From: Micromonospora antibiotica
GTDB lineage: Bacteria > Actinomycetota > Actinomycetes > Mycobacteriales > Micromonosporaceae
Direction of reading: 5' to 3'
DNA: 64,000 nt
Assembly (NCBI RefSeq): GCF_017599305.1
Contig: NZ_JAGFWR010000005.1
Coordinates: 62,001 to 126,000 of the forward strand
Shown here: positions 8,424 to 16,898 of the stretch, piece after piece
How the letters are laid out: the number at the start of each line of letters is the position of its first letter
Numbering within the stretch: the stretch's first letter is position 1
Program-made: the position numbers and the translations under genes
The notes under the pieces: generated by a model
What the model was told of the DNA's origin: nothing
Database searches by the model: none
Seen by the model: the letters and a program-made list of their open reading frames with translations, nothing else

Positions 8424-9194
8424 ATGTTGACGATCGGACGGTTGGCGTCCTACGCCGGGGTGACCATCCGCGCCGTACGGCACTACCACCAGATCGGGCT
8501 GCTGCCGGAGCCGGAACGCGACGCCTCCGGCTACCGGACGTACGACGCGGCTGCGGTGGTGCGGCTGGTGAGGATCCGGACCCTCGCCGAGGCCGGCGTC
8601 CCGCTGGCCCGGGTCCGCGAACTGCTCGACGCCGACCCGGAGACGTTCACCGCCGCCACCGCCGGGATCGACCGCCAGCTGCGGGCCCAGATCCGGGCGT
8701 TGCAGGAGCACCGACGACGGATCGCCCGGCTCAGCGGCGGTGACACCCTCGCCGTCCCCCCGGAGGTGGTCGACTACCTGGACCGGCTCCGCGCCGCCGG
8801 TGTGCCAACGGTCGCCGTCGAGGCCGAGCGGGACGGGTGGATCCTGATGGCGGCGCGCTGGCCGGACGCGATCCCGGCGATGATGGCCGACAAGGTGGCC
8901 CAGCTGGACAATCCCCAGGTCGTCCAGCTCTACCGGCTGGTCGGCCGGCTCGCCGAGAACTGGCAGGACGAGGAGTTGCTGCGCGAGACGGCCGACCTGA
9001 TGGCCGACCTGTTCGCGCAGGCGGACGCCGCCGGGGAGCTGGAGATGCAGGAGGAGGTCACCCCGGACCCCGCGTTCGTCCGGTTGATGGACTCGTTCGC
9101 CGACGCCGCCCATCCGGTCGTCAGGCGACTGCGCAGACTCGTCGCCGACCGGGGCTGGACCGGCTGGACCGTCGTCGAGAAACGCCGCCCCTGA
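8424..9194 (+). CDS. MerR-family transcriptional regulator
   Basis: DNA-binding activator/repressor of 256 residues. The N-terminal winged helix-turn-helix is clear (MLTIGRLASYAGVTIRAVRHYHQIGLLPEPERDASGYRTYD, with the GYR wing), followed by a dimerisation helix (about 85-115) and a C-terminal effector region rich in acidic residues and tryptophans (about 120-256), with no cysteine cluster for metal sensing. A drug-binding role, regulating the adjacent ABC exporter, is inferred from position. Start ATG after CTGAGG. Confidence 0.88.
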   Translation: MLTIGRLASYAGVTIRAVRHYHQIGLLPEPERDASGYRTYDAAAVVRLVRIRTLAEAGVPLARVRELLDADPETFTAATAGIDRQLRAQIRALQEHRRRIARLSGGDTLAVPPEVVDYLDRLRAAGVPTVAVEAERDGWILMAARWPDAIPAMMADKVAQLDNPQVVQLYRLVGRLAENWQDEELLRETADLMADLFAQADAAGELEMQEEVTPDPAFVRLMDSFADAAHPVVRRLRRLVADRGWTGWTVVEKRRP

Positions 9195-9320
9195 GCCGCC
9201 GGGCGGTAGCCCTCCGTCCGGGGGGACGCCGCCGGGCGGTAGCCCCTTGTCCAAGGGATGCCGCCGGGCGGTAGCCCCTTGTCCGGGGGACGCCGCCGGG
9301 CGGTAGCCCACCCGTCCCGG
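9195..9320. repeat. Tandem repeat, about four copies of a 32-33-bp unit
   Basis: The core GCCGCCGGGCGGTAGCCC recurs at 9195, 9228, 9260 and 9292 (spacings 33, 32, 32), each followed by a variable TTGTCC/GTCCGGGGGA segment. GCCGCCGGGCGG is itself near-palindromic, so each unit could fold. It fills the gap between the convergent merR-like and recG genes; it may act as a terminator array or simply be a minisatellite. Confidence 0.75.
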
Positions 9321-9388
9321 GGACGCCGGCCGGCGGGTCGACCGGTGCCCCGACGGCCGACCGCCGTCCCCGACGCCCGAGGCGGCGG

Positions 9389-11593
9389 TCAGCCCTTCTC
9401 CAGGTATTCCGCGCGTTCCTCGTCGACCAGGGCGGCGACCGAGGCGGCCAGCGCCGGGTGCCGCGCCAACTGCGGGTCCTGCTCGACCAGGGTGATCGCC
9501 TCGGCGCGGGCATCGCGGATCAGGTCGGCGTCGCGCAGCAGGGACAGCAGCCGCAGGTGCGAGCGCCGACCGGACTGGGTCGCCCCCAGCACGTCACCCT
9601 CCCGGCGCTGCTCCAGATCCAGCTCGGCCAGCTTGAACCCGTCGGTGGTGGAGGCGACCGCGTCCAACCGTTCCCGCGCCGACGAACCCTCGGCCGCCTC
9701 GCTGACCAGCAGGCAGAGCCCGGGGGCAGCGCCCCGGCCGACCCGGCCCCGCAGCTGGTGCAGCTGCGAGACACCGAACCGGTCGGCGTCCAGCACGATC
9801 ATCACGGTGGCGTTGGGCACGTTCACGCCGACCTCCACCACCGTGGTCGCGACCAGCACGTCCAGGTCGCCGTCGGCGAAGGACCGCATCACCGCGTCCT
9901 TCTCGTCGGCGGGCAGCCGCCCGTGCAGGACGCCGATCCGCAGCCCGTGCAGCGGCCCCTCGGCGAGCAGCGGCGCCACCTCGGTCACCGCCAGCGGTGG
10001 ACGTCGTCCGTTGTCGTCCTCGCGGGGTGGCTCCTCCTCGGCCGCCGGCCCCTCGCCGATGCGCGGGCACACCACGTACGCCTGGTGGCCGGCGGTGACC
10101 TCCTCGCGCACCCGCCGCCAGGCCCGGTCCAGGAAGGCTGGTTTCTCCGCCACCGGCACCACGTGCGAGGCGATCGGGGAGCGTCCCTGCGGCAACTGGG
10201 ACAGGGTGGAGGTCTCCAGGTCGCCGTAGACGGTCATCGCCACCGTGCGGGGGATCGGGGTGGCGGTCATCACCAGCACGTGCGGTGGCTGGTCGGCCTT
10301 GGCGCGCAGGGCGTCGCGCTGCTCCACGCCGAAACGGTGCTGCTCGTCGACCACCACCAGGCCCAGGTCGGCGAAGTCGACCCCCTCGTAGAGCAGGGCG
10401 TGGGTGCCGAGCACGATGCCGGCCCGCCCCTGCGCCACCTCGGCCAGGGCCCGCCGTCGTGCTGCCGCGCCCAGCGAGCCGGTGACCAGCTCCACCCGGG
10501 TCGCGTCGTCGGCCGCCCCCAGCTCACCGGCCTGTGCCAGCGGGCCGAGCAGGTCGAGCATGCCCCGGTGGTGCTGGGCGGCGAGCACCTCGGTCGGGGC
10601 GAGCAGTGCCGCCTGACCTCCCGCATCGACCACCTGGAGCATCGCCCGCAACGCCACCACCGTCTTGCCGGAACCGACCTCGCCCTGCAACAGCCGGTGC
10701 ATCGGGTGCGGGGTGGCCAGATCGGCGGCGATCTCGACGCCGACGTCGCGCTGGCCGGGGGTCAGCTCGTAGGGCAGCCGGGCGTCGAAGGCGTCGAGCA
10801 GGCCACCCGCCTTCGCGGGGCGCGGGGTGGCCGGCGAGGACGCCGACCGAAGCTTGCGCTGCACCAGGGTCAGCTGCACGGCGAACGCCTCGTCCCACTT
10901 GAGCCGGCGGCGGGCCCGGTACAGCTCCTCCTTGCTGGACGGCCGGTGGATCTCGCGCAGCGCGGTGTCGATGCCGACCAGCTTCCGGCCGACCCTCATC
11001 GGCGTGGGCAGCGGGTCGTCCGGCGGGGTGACGGTGTCCAGCACCACCCGGACGCAGCGGGCGATCACCCAGGTCGGCACGGCTGCGGCGGCCGGGTAGA
11101 CCGGGATCAGCGCCCCGGCGAACTCCTCGACCTCCTCGGAGGCCGCCACCTCACCCTCGCCCCCCTCGCCGAGCAGGACGTACTCCGGGCCGTTGAGCTG
11201 CCGCTTGCCCCGGAACTCGGTGACCTTGCCGGCGAACAGCCCCCACCGGCCGGGGCGCAGCTCCCGCTCCCGCCACGCCTGGTTGCCGAAGAAGGTGAGC
11301 GTCAGCGTCCCGCCGGAGTTGTCGCCGACGGTCACCTCCAGCAGGTTGCCCCGCCGCTGCCGCATCGGGCGGACCGCCGTGCGCTGCACCTGGGCCAGGA
11401 CGGTGACCTGCTCACCGACGTCCAACGCACGGATGTCGGTGTGCTCGCCGCGCTCGTCGTACCGGCGCGGGAAGTGGTAGATCAGGTCACCGGCGGTGTG
11501 CAGGTCGAGGTGACCGGCGAGCGCCTTGGCGGTCTTCTCCCCCACCAGCTTGGTGAGCGCGGTGTCCACCGTGGCCGGCTCGGACGTCGTCAT
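9389..11593 (-). CDS. recG: ATP-dependent DNA helicase RecG
   Basis: Branch-migration helicase that regresses stalled forks and resolves Holliday junctions, 734 residues, normal size. The N-terminal wedge/OB region (about 60-170) precedes the SF2 helicase core: motif I GEVGSGKTVVA, motif II DEQH, motif III MTATPIPRT, and C-terminal motifs V-VI including TTVVEVGVNVPNATVM and QLRGRVGRG. The ATG overlaps the stop of the upstream DAK2 kinase gene by four bases. DAK2-recG-(rsmD) order is conserved in actinobacteria; here recG is separated from rsmD by the 5.2-9.2 kb accessory segment. Confidence 0.96.
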   Translation of the reverse strand: MTTSEPATVDTALTKLVGEKTAKALAGHLDLHTAGDLIYHFPRRYDERGEHTDIRALDVGEQVTVLAQVQRTAVRPMRQRRGNLLEVTVGDNSGGTLTLTFFGNQAWRERELRPGRWGLFAGKVTEFRGKRQLNGPEYVLLGEGGEGEVAASEEVEEFAGALIPVYPAAAAVPTWVIARCVRVVLDTVTPPDDPLPTPMRVGRKLVGIDTALREIHRPSSKEELYRARRRLKWDEAFAVQLTLVQRKLRSASSPATPRPAKAGGLLDAFDARLPYELTPGQRDVGVEIAADLATPHPMHRLLQGEVGSGKTVVALRAMLQVVDAGGQAALLAPTEVLAAQHHRGMLDLLGPLAQAGELGAADDATRVELVTGSLGAAARRRALAEVAQGRAGIVLGTHALLYEGVDFADLGLVVVDEQHRFGVEQRDALRAKADQPPHVLVMTATPIPRTVAMTVYGDLETSTLSQLPQGRSPIASHVVPVAEKPAFLDRAWRRVREEVTAGHQAYVVCPRIGEGPAAEEEPPREDDNGRRPPLAVTEVAPLLAEGPLHGLRIGVLHGRLPADEKDAVMRSFADGDLDVLVATTVVEVGVNVPNATVMIVLDADRFGVSQLHQLRGRVGRGAAPGLCLLVSEAAEGSSARERLDAVASTTDGFKLAELDLEQRREGDVLGATQSGRRSHLRLLSLLRDADLIRDARAEAITLVEQDPQLARHPALAASVAALVDEERAEYLEKG

Positions 11594-13215
11594 TCGACCC
11601 CCACCAGGAGCGGATAGTGCGGTTGCCCACCCGAATACGCCTGCACCTCGACGAAGGGCCAGCGCCGGGTCACGTGCGCCCGGACCGCCTCGGCGAGGCC
11701 GGCGGGGGCGTCCGCGCCGGTGAGCAGGGTGACCAGTTCACCGCCGCCGCCGAGCATCCGGTCGACCACGGCGGCGCAGGTGTCGACCAGGTCGCTGCCG
11801 ATCAGGTGGACCTCCCCCTCGACCAGGGCCAGCACGTCACCGGGGCGGCACGGGCCGGCCACGGTCAGCGCCTCCCGGCTGGCGTGGCACACCTCGGCGT
11901 ACCGGCAGGCACCGGCGGCCTCGGCCATCGCGATGACGTCGTCGGCGAACCGGCGCTGCGGGTCGCGGACGGCGAGCGCGGCGAGCGCCTGCACCGGCGA
12001 GCGGGTCGGCACCACGCTCACCTCCACCCCGAGCCGGTGCGCCTCCCGGGCGGCGGCGTTCGCCACCGCCTGGGTGTTCGGGTCGTTGGGGAGCACCACC
12101 ACCCGGGCGGCGGCGGTGGCCCGGATCGCGTCCAGCAGCTCGCCGGTGGACGGGTTGCCCGGCACCACCGTCGCGCCCTCCCCGCCGAACAGCTCGGCGA
12201 TGCCGACGCCGGGCGCGACCACCACGGCCGCCCGGCCGTCGGCGGCGGGACCGGGTCGCCGGGCCGGCGCGGCCTGGTCGGCGAACCGGGTCACCGATAT
12301 CCGGTACGGCCGGCCGGCGGCCACCCCGGCCTCGACGGCCGCCCCGACGTCGTTGACGTGGACGTGGACGTTCCAGGTGCCGGACTCCGCCGGCGTACCG
12401 GCGTCACCCACCACCACCAGCGAGTCGCCCAGCGTGGCCAGCTCGGCGCGCATCCGGGTCACCGCCTCGTGCGGCGCGTCGAGCAGGAACTGCACCTCGT
12501 AGGCGTAGTCGGAGGAGCCGGTCTCCCGGACGGCGGTCAGCGGCCCACGGGCCGGCCGGGTCACCGGCGCGGGCCCGGCCACAGGCTCCCCCGTGACCAC
12601 CTCGACCAGGGCGTCGAGCAGCAGGCAGAGTCCCCGGCCACCGGCGTCGACCACCCCGGCACGGGCCAGCGCGGGCAACTGGTCGGGGGTACGGGCCAGC
12701 GCGCGGGCCGCCTCCCCGGCGGCGGCCCGGACCACCGTGCGCAGGTCGTCGCTGTCGGCCTGCTCGGCGGCGGTCGCGGCGGCGGCGACCACGCTGAGCA
12801 CCGTGCCCTCGACCGGCTGGGCCACCGCGGCGTAGGCGGCGGTGGTGGCGTCGCGCAGCGCACCGGCCAACGCCCGGCCGGCGACGGTGGGCACACCGCC
12901 GAGTGCCTCGGCGAGCCCGCGCAGGAGCTGCGAGAGGATCACCCCGGAGTTGCCCCGGGCACCGAGCAACGCACCCCTGGCCATCAGCCGCAGCGCGTGC
13001 CCGTGCGCGGTGTCGCCGTCCTCCGGCAGGGTGCCGAGGCCCACCGAGAGCGCCTGCTGGGCCGAGGTGAGGGTGAGCACGAGGTTGGTGCCGGTGTCCC
13101 CGTCGGGCACGGGATAGACGTTGAGGTCGTCGATCTCACCCTGGTGCCGGCGCAGCGCGGCGAGACCGCTCGCGCACCAGCGGCGTACCGCGGCGGCGTC
13201 GAGGGTGTCCAGCAC
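11590..13215 (-). CDS. DAK2/DegV-type kinase (FakA-like)
   Basis: Two-domain protein of about 541 residues. The N-terminal DAK2 (DhaL-like) domain carries the magnesium-nucleotide motif NVYPVPDGDTGTNL and the loop GARGNSGVILSQ; the C-terminal domain is the FakA/YloV phosphatase-like region (EVQFLL, GDSLVVVGD, VHVHVND). In Firmicutes the homologue FakA phosphorylates fatty acids bound by FakB; whether it does so here is inference, and no FakB is in the window. The family usually starts near LDALDAAAVRRWC, so I favour the GTG at 13215; an in-frame GTG at 13245 would add ten residues. It lies immediately upstream of recG with a four-base overlap. Confidence 0.85.
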   Translation of the reverse strand: MLDTLDAAAVRRWCASGLAALRRHQGEIDDLNVYPVPDGDTGTNLVLTLTSAQQALSVGLGTLPEDGDTAHGHALRLMARGALLGARGNSGVILSQLLRGLAEALGGVPTVAGRALAGALRDATTAAYAAVAQPVEGTVLSVVAAAATAAEQADSDDLRTVVRAAAGEAARALARTPDQLPALARAGVVDAGGRGLCLLLDALVEVVTGEPVAGPAPVTRPARGPLTAVRETGSSDYAYEVQFLLDAPHEAVTRMRAELATLGDSLVVVGDAGTPAESGTWNVHVHVNDVGAAVEAGVAAGRPYRISVTRFADQAAPARRPGPAADGRAAVVVAPGVGIAELFGGEGATVVPGNPSTGELLDAIRATAAARVVVLPNDPNTQAVANAAAREAHRLGVEVSVVPTRSPVQALAALAVRDPQRRFADDVIAMAEAAGACRYAEVCHASREALTVAGPCRPGDVLALVEGEVHLIGSDLVDTCAAVVDRMLGGGGELVTLLTGADAPAGLAEAVRAHVTRRWPFVEVQAYSGGQPHYPLLVGVE

Positions 13216-13323
13216 GGCCAGAAGCCTACTGGCGGCGGCCGACACCCGCCGGGGTCGGCCGGCGTGTCCCCGCGGCGGCCGGCGGCGACGCCTTCCGACG
13301 GTGGCCGGCCCGGTCCGCGCGCC

Positions 13324-13405
13324 GTCCGGAACGGTGACCGGCTGCCCGCCACTGCGGTCCGGGACGGTGACCGGCTGCCCGCCGCAGCGGGCCGGGACGG
13401 GCCGG
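13324..13405. repeat. 33-bp direct repeat upstream of rpmB
   Basis: A unit beginning GTCCGGAACGGTGACCGGCT at 13324 is repeated at 13357 with few changes and again in truncated form at 13390. It sits in the divergent spacer between the DAK2 kinase gene and rpmB, so it may be promoter-associated or an inert minisatellite. Confidence 0.6.
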
Positions 13406-13431
13406 TTGGGCGGGGCGGGGGTGCATCGGGT

Positions 13432-13445
13432 AACCTGGCCAGGTT
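13432..13445. promoter_or_regulatory. Perfect 14-bp palindrome in the rpmB promoter region
   Basis: AACCTGGCCAGGTT at 13432-13445 is a perfect dyad, 56 bases before the rpmB start, in the only unit of the spacer that could be an operator. No regulator is identified. Confidence 0.35.
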
Positions 13446-13500
13446 GTCCGGGCAGCGCCTGCCGGCGACCTCATGAACGTATCAATCTCAGGAGTATCCC

Positions 13501-13692
13501 GTGGCTAGCGTGTGCGACGTCTGTGGCAAGGGGCCGGGCTTCGGCCACAACGTGTCCCACTCGCACCGGCGGACCAACCGCCGCTGGAACCCGAACATCC
13601 AGTCGGTGCGTACCCCGGCCGGTGGCGGCAACACCAAGAAGCTCCAGGTCTGCACCTCGTGCATCAAGGCCGGCAAGGTCACCCGCGCCTGA
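13501..13692 (+). CDS. rpmB: 50S ribosomal protein L28
   Basis: Large-subunit ribosomal protein of 63 residues. Starts with GTG eight bases after AGGAG; sequence [33 protein letters not shown] is diagnostic. Two CxxC pairs (CDVC, CTSC) show the zinc-binding C+ form, so a zinc-independent paralogue may exist elsewhere, as in other actinobacteria. Transcribed away from the DAK2/recG pair and followed by a long perfect hairpin. Confidence 0.97.
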   Translation: MASVCDVCGKGPGFGHNVSHSHRRTNRRWNPNIQSVRTPAGGGNTKKLQVCTSCIKAGKVTRA

Positions 13693-13721
13693 CCGGGTAA
13701 CACCACCACCGCTCCAGCTCC

Positions 13722-13760
13722 GACAGTACCGGCGGGCCGTCCCGGCCCGCCGGTACTGTC
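13722..13760 (+). terminator. Long perfect terminator hairpin after rpmB
   Basis: An 18-bp perfect stem (13722-13739 with 13743-13760) closes a three-base loop, 30 bases after the rpmB stop. No U-tract. Its right end touches the first possible GTG of the next gene, which argues for the later TTG start of that gene. Confidence 0.85.
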
Positions 13761-13802
13761 GTGTCCCCGCACCCGGTGGCCGACCCGTACGGAGGACGAC
13801 CG

Positions 13803-15056
13803 TTGGACCTTGACCTGGGCCCTGACGAGATGATCGTGGTGGGCGCCTCGATCGGCATCATGCGCTGGTTCACCGAGGAGCTGCCGCCGGGCAGCGTGGT
13901 ACTCGTCGAGGAGCCGGAGATCATCGCCCGGCGGGACGTCACCACGACGGTGACCCGCCTGCCGGTGGTCTCCCGGGTGGTGTCCGCCCGCTACCAGACC
14001 GGGCTGGACGTCGAGGAGTTGCTGGCCCGCGAGCCGGGGCTGACCACCGCCCGGCTGGTGATGCCCGGCCTGGAGTACGCGGTCGGTGCCGCCGCCCGGC
14101 TCGCCGACCGGCTGGGCCTGCCCGGGGCCGGCCCGCAGGCCGCCGACGTCTTCTCCGACAAGCACCGGATGCGCCTGCTCGCCGACCGGGCCGGGCTGGC
14201 CAATCCGGCCTACGAGCTGGTCGACTCCCCGCAGCGGGCGGCGACGTTCGCGGCCCGGTTCGGTGGCCGCTGCGTGTTGAAGCCGACCCGCCGCTCCGGC
14301 AGCCTCGGCGTGCAACTGATCGCCCCCGGTGACGACGTGTCGGCGGCCTGGTCGGCGACCGCCGCCCCGGAGGAACCGGTGGAGGCGGCCAGCGACCTGC
14401 CCACCGAGGTGCTGGTCGAGCAGACCCTGGTCGGCCCGGAATACAGCGTCGAGCTGCTGGTCGCCGACGGCGAGGTGTGCTTCGGCAACGTCACCGACAA
14501 GCGGGTGCTGCCGGGTCGTCGCCCGGTGGAGACCGGGCACACGGTCCCCTCGGCGCTGCCGGCGGCCCGCCGGGCGGAACTGGTCGAGGCAGCCACCCGG
14601 CTGGCGACGGCGGCCGGTTTCCGCACCGGTGTGCTGCACAGCGAGTGGATCGTCGCCGACGGGGTGCCGACGTTGGTGGAGTGCGCCGCCCGGCTGCCCG
14701 GCGACATGATCTCCGCGTTGGTCTCGGTGGCGTACGAGTGCGGTTTCATCGACGCCTACCTGCGGACGCTGCGCGGCGAGCGGCCCCGGCTCCCGGCCCG
14801 GCCGTCCGGGGCGGCGGCGGTGGAGTTCCTGCTGCCACCGCCGGGGACGCTCACCGCGATCGACGGGCTGCGCGACGCCCGGCGGGTGCCCGGTGTGCTG
14901 GCCGTGCAGCTCGACGTGGCGGTCGGCGACCGGGTCGGTGACGTCACCTCGTCGGTGCGGCGCGGCGGGCACGTGCTGGCCTGGGGCGCCGACCCGGCGG
15001 AGGCGACCGCCACGGCCCGCGCCGGTGCCGACCGGTTCCGCTTCACCGTCGCCTGA
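13803..15056 (+). CDS. ATP-grasp domain ligase
   Basis: ATP-grasp enzyme of 417 residues, the carboxylate-amine ligase superfamily. N-terminal Rossmann-like preATP-grasp part (MIVVGASIGIMRW), then ATP-grasp motifs: DKHRMRLLADRAG, CVLKPTRRSGSLGVQ (lysine for ATP), ILVEQTLVGPEYSVELLV-like segment and the metal site HSEWIVADGVPTLVECAARLPGD. A C-terminal subdomain resembles those of L-amino-acid ligases and biotin carboxylases. The TTG at 13803 has a perfect GGAGG seven bases before; the earlier GTG at 13761 lies on the rpmB hairpin. Substrates cannot be told; no biosynthetic partners are adjacent. Confidence 0.82.
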   Translation: MDLDLGPDEMIVVGASIGIMRWFTEELPPGSVVLVEEPEIIARRDVTTTVTRLPVVSRVVSARYQTGLDVEELLAREPGLTTARLVMPGLEYAVGAAARLADRLGLPGAGPQAADVFSDKHRMRLLADRAGLANPAYELVDSPQRAATFAARFGGRCVLKPTRRSGSLGVQLIAPGDDVSAAWSATAAPEEPVEAASDLPTEVLVEQTLVGPEYSVELLVADGEVCFGNVTDKRVLPGRRPVETGHTVPSALPAARRAELVEAATRLATAAGFRTGVLHSEWIVADGVPTLVECAARLPGDMISALVSVAYECGFIDAYLRTLRGERPRLPARPSGAAAVEFLLPPPGTLTAIDGLRDARRVPGVLAVQLDVAVGDRVGDVTSSVRRGGHVLAWGADPAEATATARAGADRFRFTVA

Positions 15057-15070
15057 CACCGCCGCACCGG

Positions 15071-15095
15071 CCGGGTGGGTCGGGGATTCACCCGG
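15071..15095. terminator. Weak hairpin between convergent genes
   Basis: CCGGGTG at 15071-15077 pairs with CACCCGG at 15089-15095, lying between the ATP-grasp gene and the opposing acetyltransferase gene. Short stem and 11-base loop, hence low confidence. Confidence 0.35.
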
Positions 15096-15119
15096 TGGCA
15101 CGGCCCTGCGGCGGGCGGG

Positions 15120-15581
15120 TCAGAGTGTCCGGCCGAACGACAGGCAGCCGGGGGCGTCGGCGTAGTAGCCGAAGTTGGTGATCCGCTCGTACCCCGCCGA
15201 GGTGTAGAGGGCGACCGCCTCGGGCTGCCGGTCGCCGCACTCCAGGATGATCCGCCGGCGACCGTGCCGGCGGGCCGACTCCTCGACGGCGGCGAGCAGG
15301 GCGCGGGCCGCACCGCGCCCCCGCACGGCCGGCACGGTGTACATCCGCTTCAGCTCCGCGGCGTCGTCGCCGTGGCTGCGCCACCCCGCGCAGCCGACCG
15401 GGGCACCGTCGAGGTGGGCGACGAGGAACTCACCGTGCGGTGGGACGAACTCGGTCGGGTCGATGGGGGTGTCGTCGCCGCTGCCGCCGTACCGGACGCC
15501 CAGGTCGGCCATGGTCGCCCGGATCAGCGTCTGCGCCACCGGCGAGTCGAAGCCGAGCGGCCGGATCTCGATCTCACTCAC
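15120..15581 (-). CDS. GNAT-family N-acetyltransferase
   Basis: Acetyl-CoA-dependent acetyltransferase of about 153 residues. The GNAT core is clear: substrate strand EFLVAHLDGAPVGCAGWR, the acetyl-CoA loop MYTVPAVRGRGAARALL and C-terminal AVALYTSAGYERITNFGYY. The GTG at 15581 lies 22 bases after the thiL stop; a longer frame reaches back to 15647 inside thiL. No strong ribosome-binding site distinguishes them, but the conserved core starts at SEIEIRPL. Its acceptor is unknown. Confidence 0.85.
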   Translation of the reverse strand: MSEIEIRPLGFDSPVAQTLIRATMADLGVRYGGSGDDTPIDPTEFVPPHGEFLVAHLDGAPVGCAGWRSHGDDAAELKRMYTVPAVRGRGAARALLAAVEESARRHGRRRIILECGDRQPEAVALYTSAGYERITNFGYYADAPGCLSFGRTL

Positions 15582-15603
15582 GGGTGAAGGGTACGACTGC
15601 CCC

Positions 15604-16542
15604 TTACCGGAAGTGCTCCCAGCCGGCCGGTCCGTCGTACGCGTCACCGTCGACGGTCACCCCGACGCCCTCGACCACCCGGCCCACCGTCCGCCATGAC
15701 GACGGCGGGGTCACCGCCGGGGGGAAGGTGGCGACCAGGGCGTGATCGTCGCCACCGGCCAGGATCCAGGTGTACGGGTCGACGCCGAGCGCCTGGGCGG
15801 CGTCACGCATCTGCGGGGGCACCTCGAAGCCGTCCCGGCGCAGGTCGACCCCGACGCCGCTGGCCTTCGCCAGGTGACCCAGATCGGCCAGCAACCCGTC
15901 CGACACGTCGATCATGGCGGTGGCGCCGAGCCGGGCGGCCTCCGGTCCGGCCGGGTAGGGCACCTCCGGCCGCCGGTACGCCTCGACCAGCAGGCGCGGG
16001 GTCCGGAACCCCCGGGAGAGCACGGTCAGCCCGGCGGCGGCCCACCCGGTCCGGCCGGCCAGCGCCACCACGTCACCCGGCCGGGCACCGGAGCGGACCA
16101 CCGGTGCCCGGCCGGCCAGGTCGCCGAGGGCGGTCACCGCGATGGTCAGGGTGGGGCTGGCGGACATGTCGCCGCCGACCACGCCCGCGCCGACCAGCGC
16201 CGCCTCGGCGGCCAGCCCGTCGGCCAGCTCCTCCGCCCAGGCGGTGTCCAGGTCGGCGGGGATGCACAGGGCCACCAGCAGGGCGGTGGGGGTCGCGCCC
16301 ATCGCGGCGACGTCGGCGAGGTTGGCCGCCGCCGCCCGGTGCCCGACGTCGCGGGCGCTCGACCAGTCCCGCCGGAAGTGCCGCCCCTCGACCAGCACGT
16401 CGGTGGAGGCGACCACCCGCCGGTCGGGGGCGGCCACCACGGCGGCGTCGTCGCCCGGCCCGAGCAGGCATGACGCTCCGTACGTCAGCCGGGCGGTCAC
16501 CCGGTCGATGAGACCGAACTCGCCCACGTCCGCGACACCCAT
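15604..16542 (-). CDS. thiL: Thiamine-monophosphate kinase
   Basis: Phosphorylates thiamine monophosphate to thiamine pyrophosphate, the last step of the cofactor pathway. 312 residues; AIRS/PurM-like fold with GEFGLIDRV, GPGDDAAVV, STDVLVEGRHF (substrate), AAANLADVAAMGA, VVGGDMSAS, DVSDGLLADLGHL and WILAGGDDHALVA, all ThiL landmarks (DH in place of the common DYE). ATG after GGAAGGAAGAC. It is divergent from the Lrp-type gene and is a fixed member of the actinobacterial rpmB-thiL-DUF3515-ddl neighbourhood. Confidence 0.95.
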   Translation of the reverse strand: MGVADVGEFGLIDRVTARLTYGASCLLGPGDDAAVVAAPDRRVVASTDVLVEGRHFRRDWSSARDVGHRAAAANLADVAAMGATPTALLVALCIPADLDTAWAEELADGLAAEAALVGAGVVGGDMSASPTLTIAVTALGDLAGRAPVVRSGARPGDVVALAGRTGWAAAGLTVLSRGFRTPRLLVEAYRRPEVPYPAGPEAARLGATAMIDVSDGLLADLGHLAKASGVGVDLRRDGFEVPPQMRDAAQALGVDPYTWILAGGDDHALVATFPPAVTPPSSWRTVGRVVEGVGVTVDGDAYDGPAGWEHFR

Positions 16543-16664
16543 GTCTTCCTTCCGACACGCTCGCTAGCTGCTTGACCTCGACCACCGATAGGGATCGCGC
16601 CTGCTCCGTAGGGTATTTTCACCCTTCGGGCCGCCCCTGGGCGGCGACGGACGGAGGTCGAGTC

Positions 16665-16898
16665 GTGGTACAGGCGTACATCCTCATCCAGACCGAGGTG
16701 GGCCGGGCGCGGGACGTGGCCGGTCTGATCGCGGACCTTGCCGGCGTGGTACGCGTCGACGCCGTCACCGGGCCGTACGACGTGGTGGTCCTCACCGAGG
16801 CGAACACCGTCGACGAGCTCGGCAAACTGATCGTCAGCAACGTGCAGATGGTGCCCGGCATCACCCGCACCCTCACGTGTTCGGTGGTGCGCCTGTAA
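16665..16898 (+). CDS. Lrp/AsnC ligand-binding (RAM) domain protein
   Basis: A stand-alone RAM domain of 77 residues (VVQAYILIQTEVGRARDVAG...MVPGITRTLTCSVVRL) without the helix-turn-helix of full-length Lrp proteins. Such small proteins form oligomers binding amino acids and can modulate Lrp regulators. The GTG follows GGAGG by seven bases; an upstream in-frame codon lacks that signal. Immediately followed by the DUF3515 gene (stop and next start abut), so the two form an operon. Confidence 0.88.
   Translation: MVQAYILIQTEVGRARDVAGLIADLAGVVRVDAVTGPYDVVVLTEANTVDELGKLIVSNVQMVPGITRTLTCSVVRL

Noticed and set aside
9195..9320. CRISPR array
   Set aside because: Unit is 32-33 bp with only about 15 variable bases, no proper spacers and no cas genes nearby; it is a minisatellite.
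9458..11617. 719-codon plus-strand frame opposite recG
   Set aside because: Shadow frame; recG motifs on the minus strand account for the sequence.
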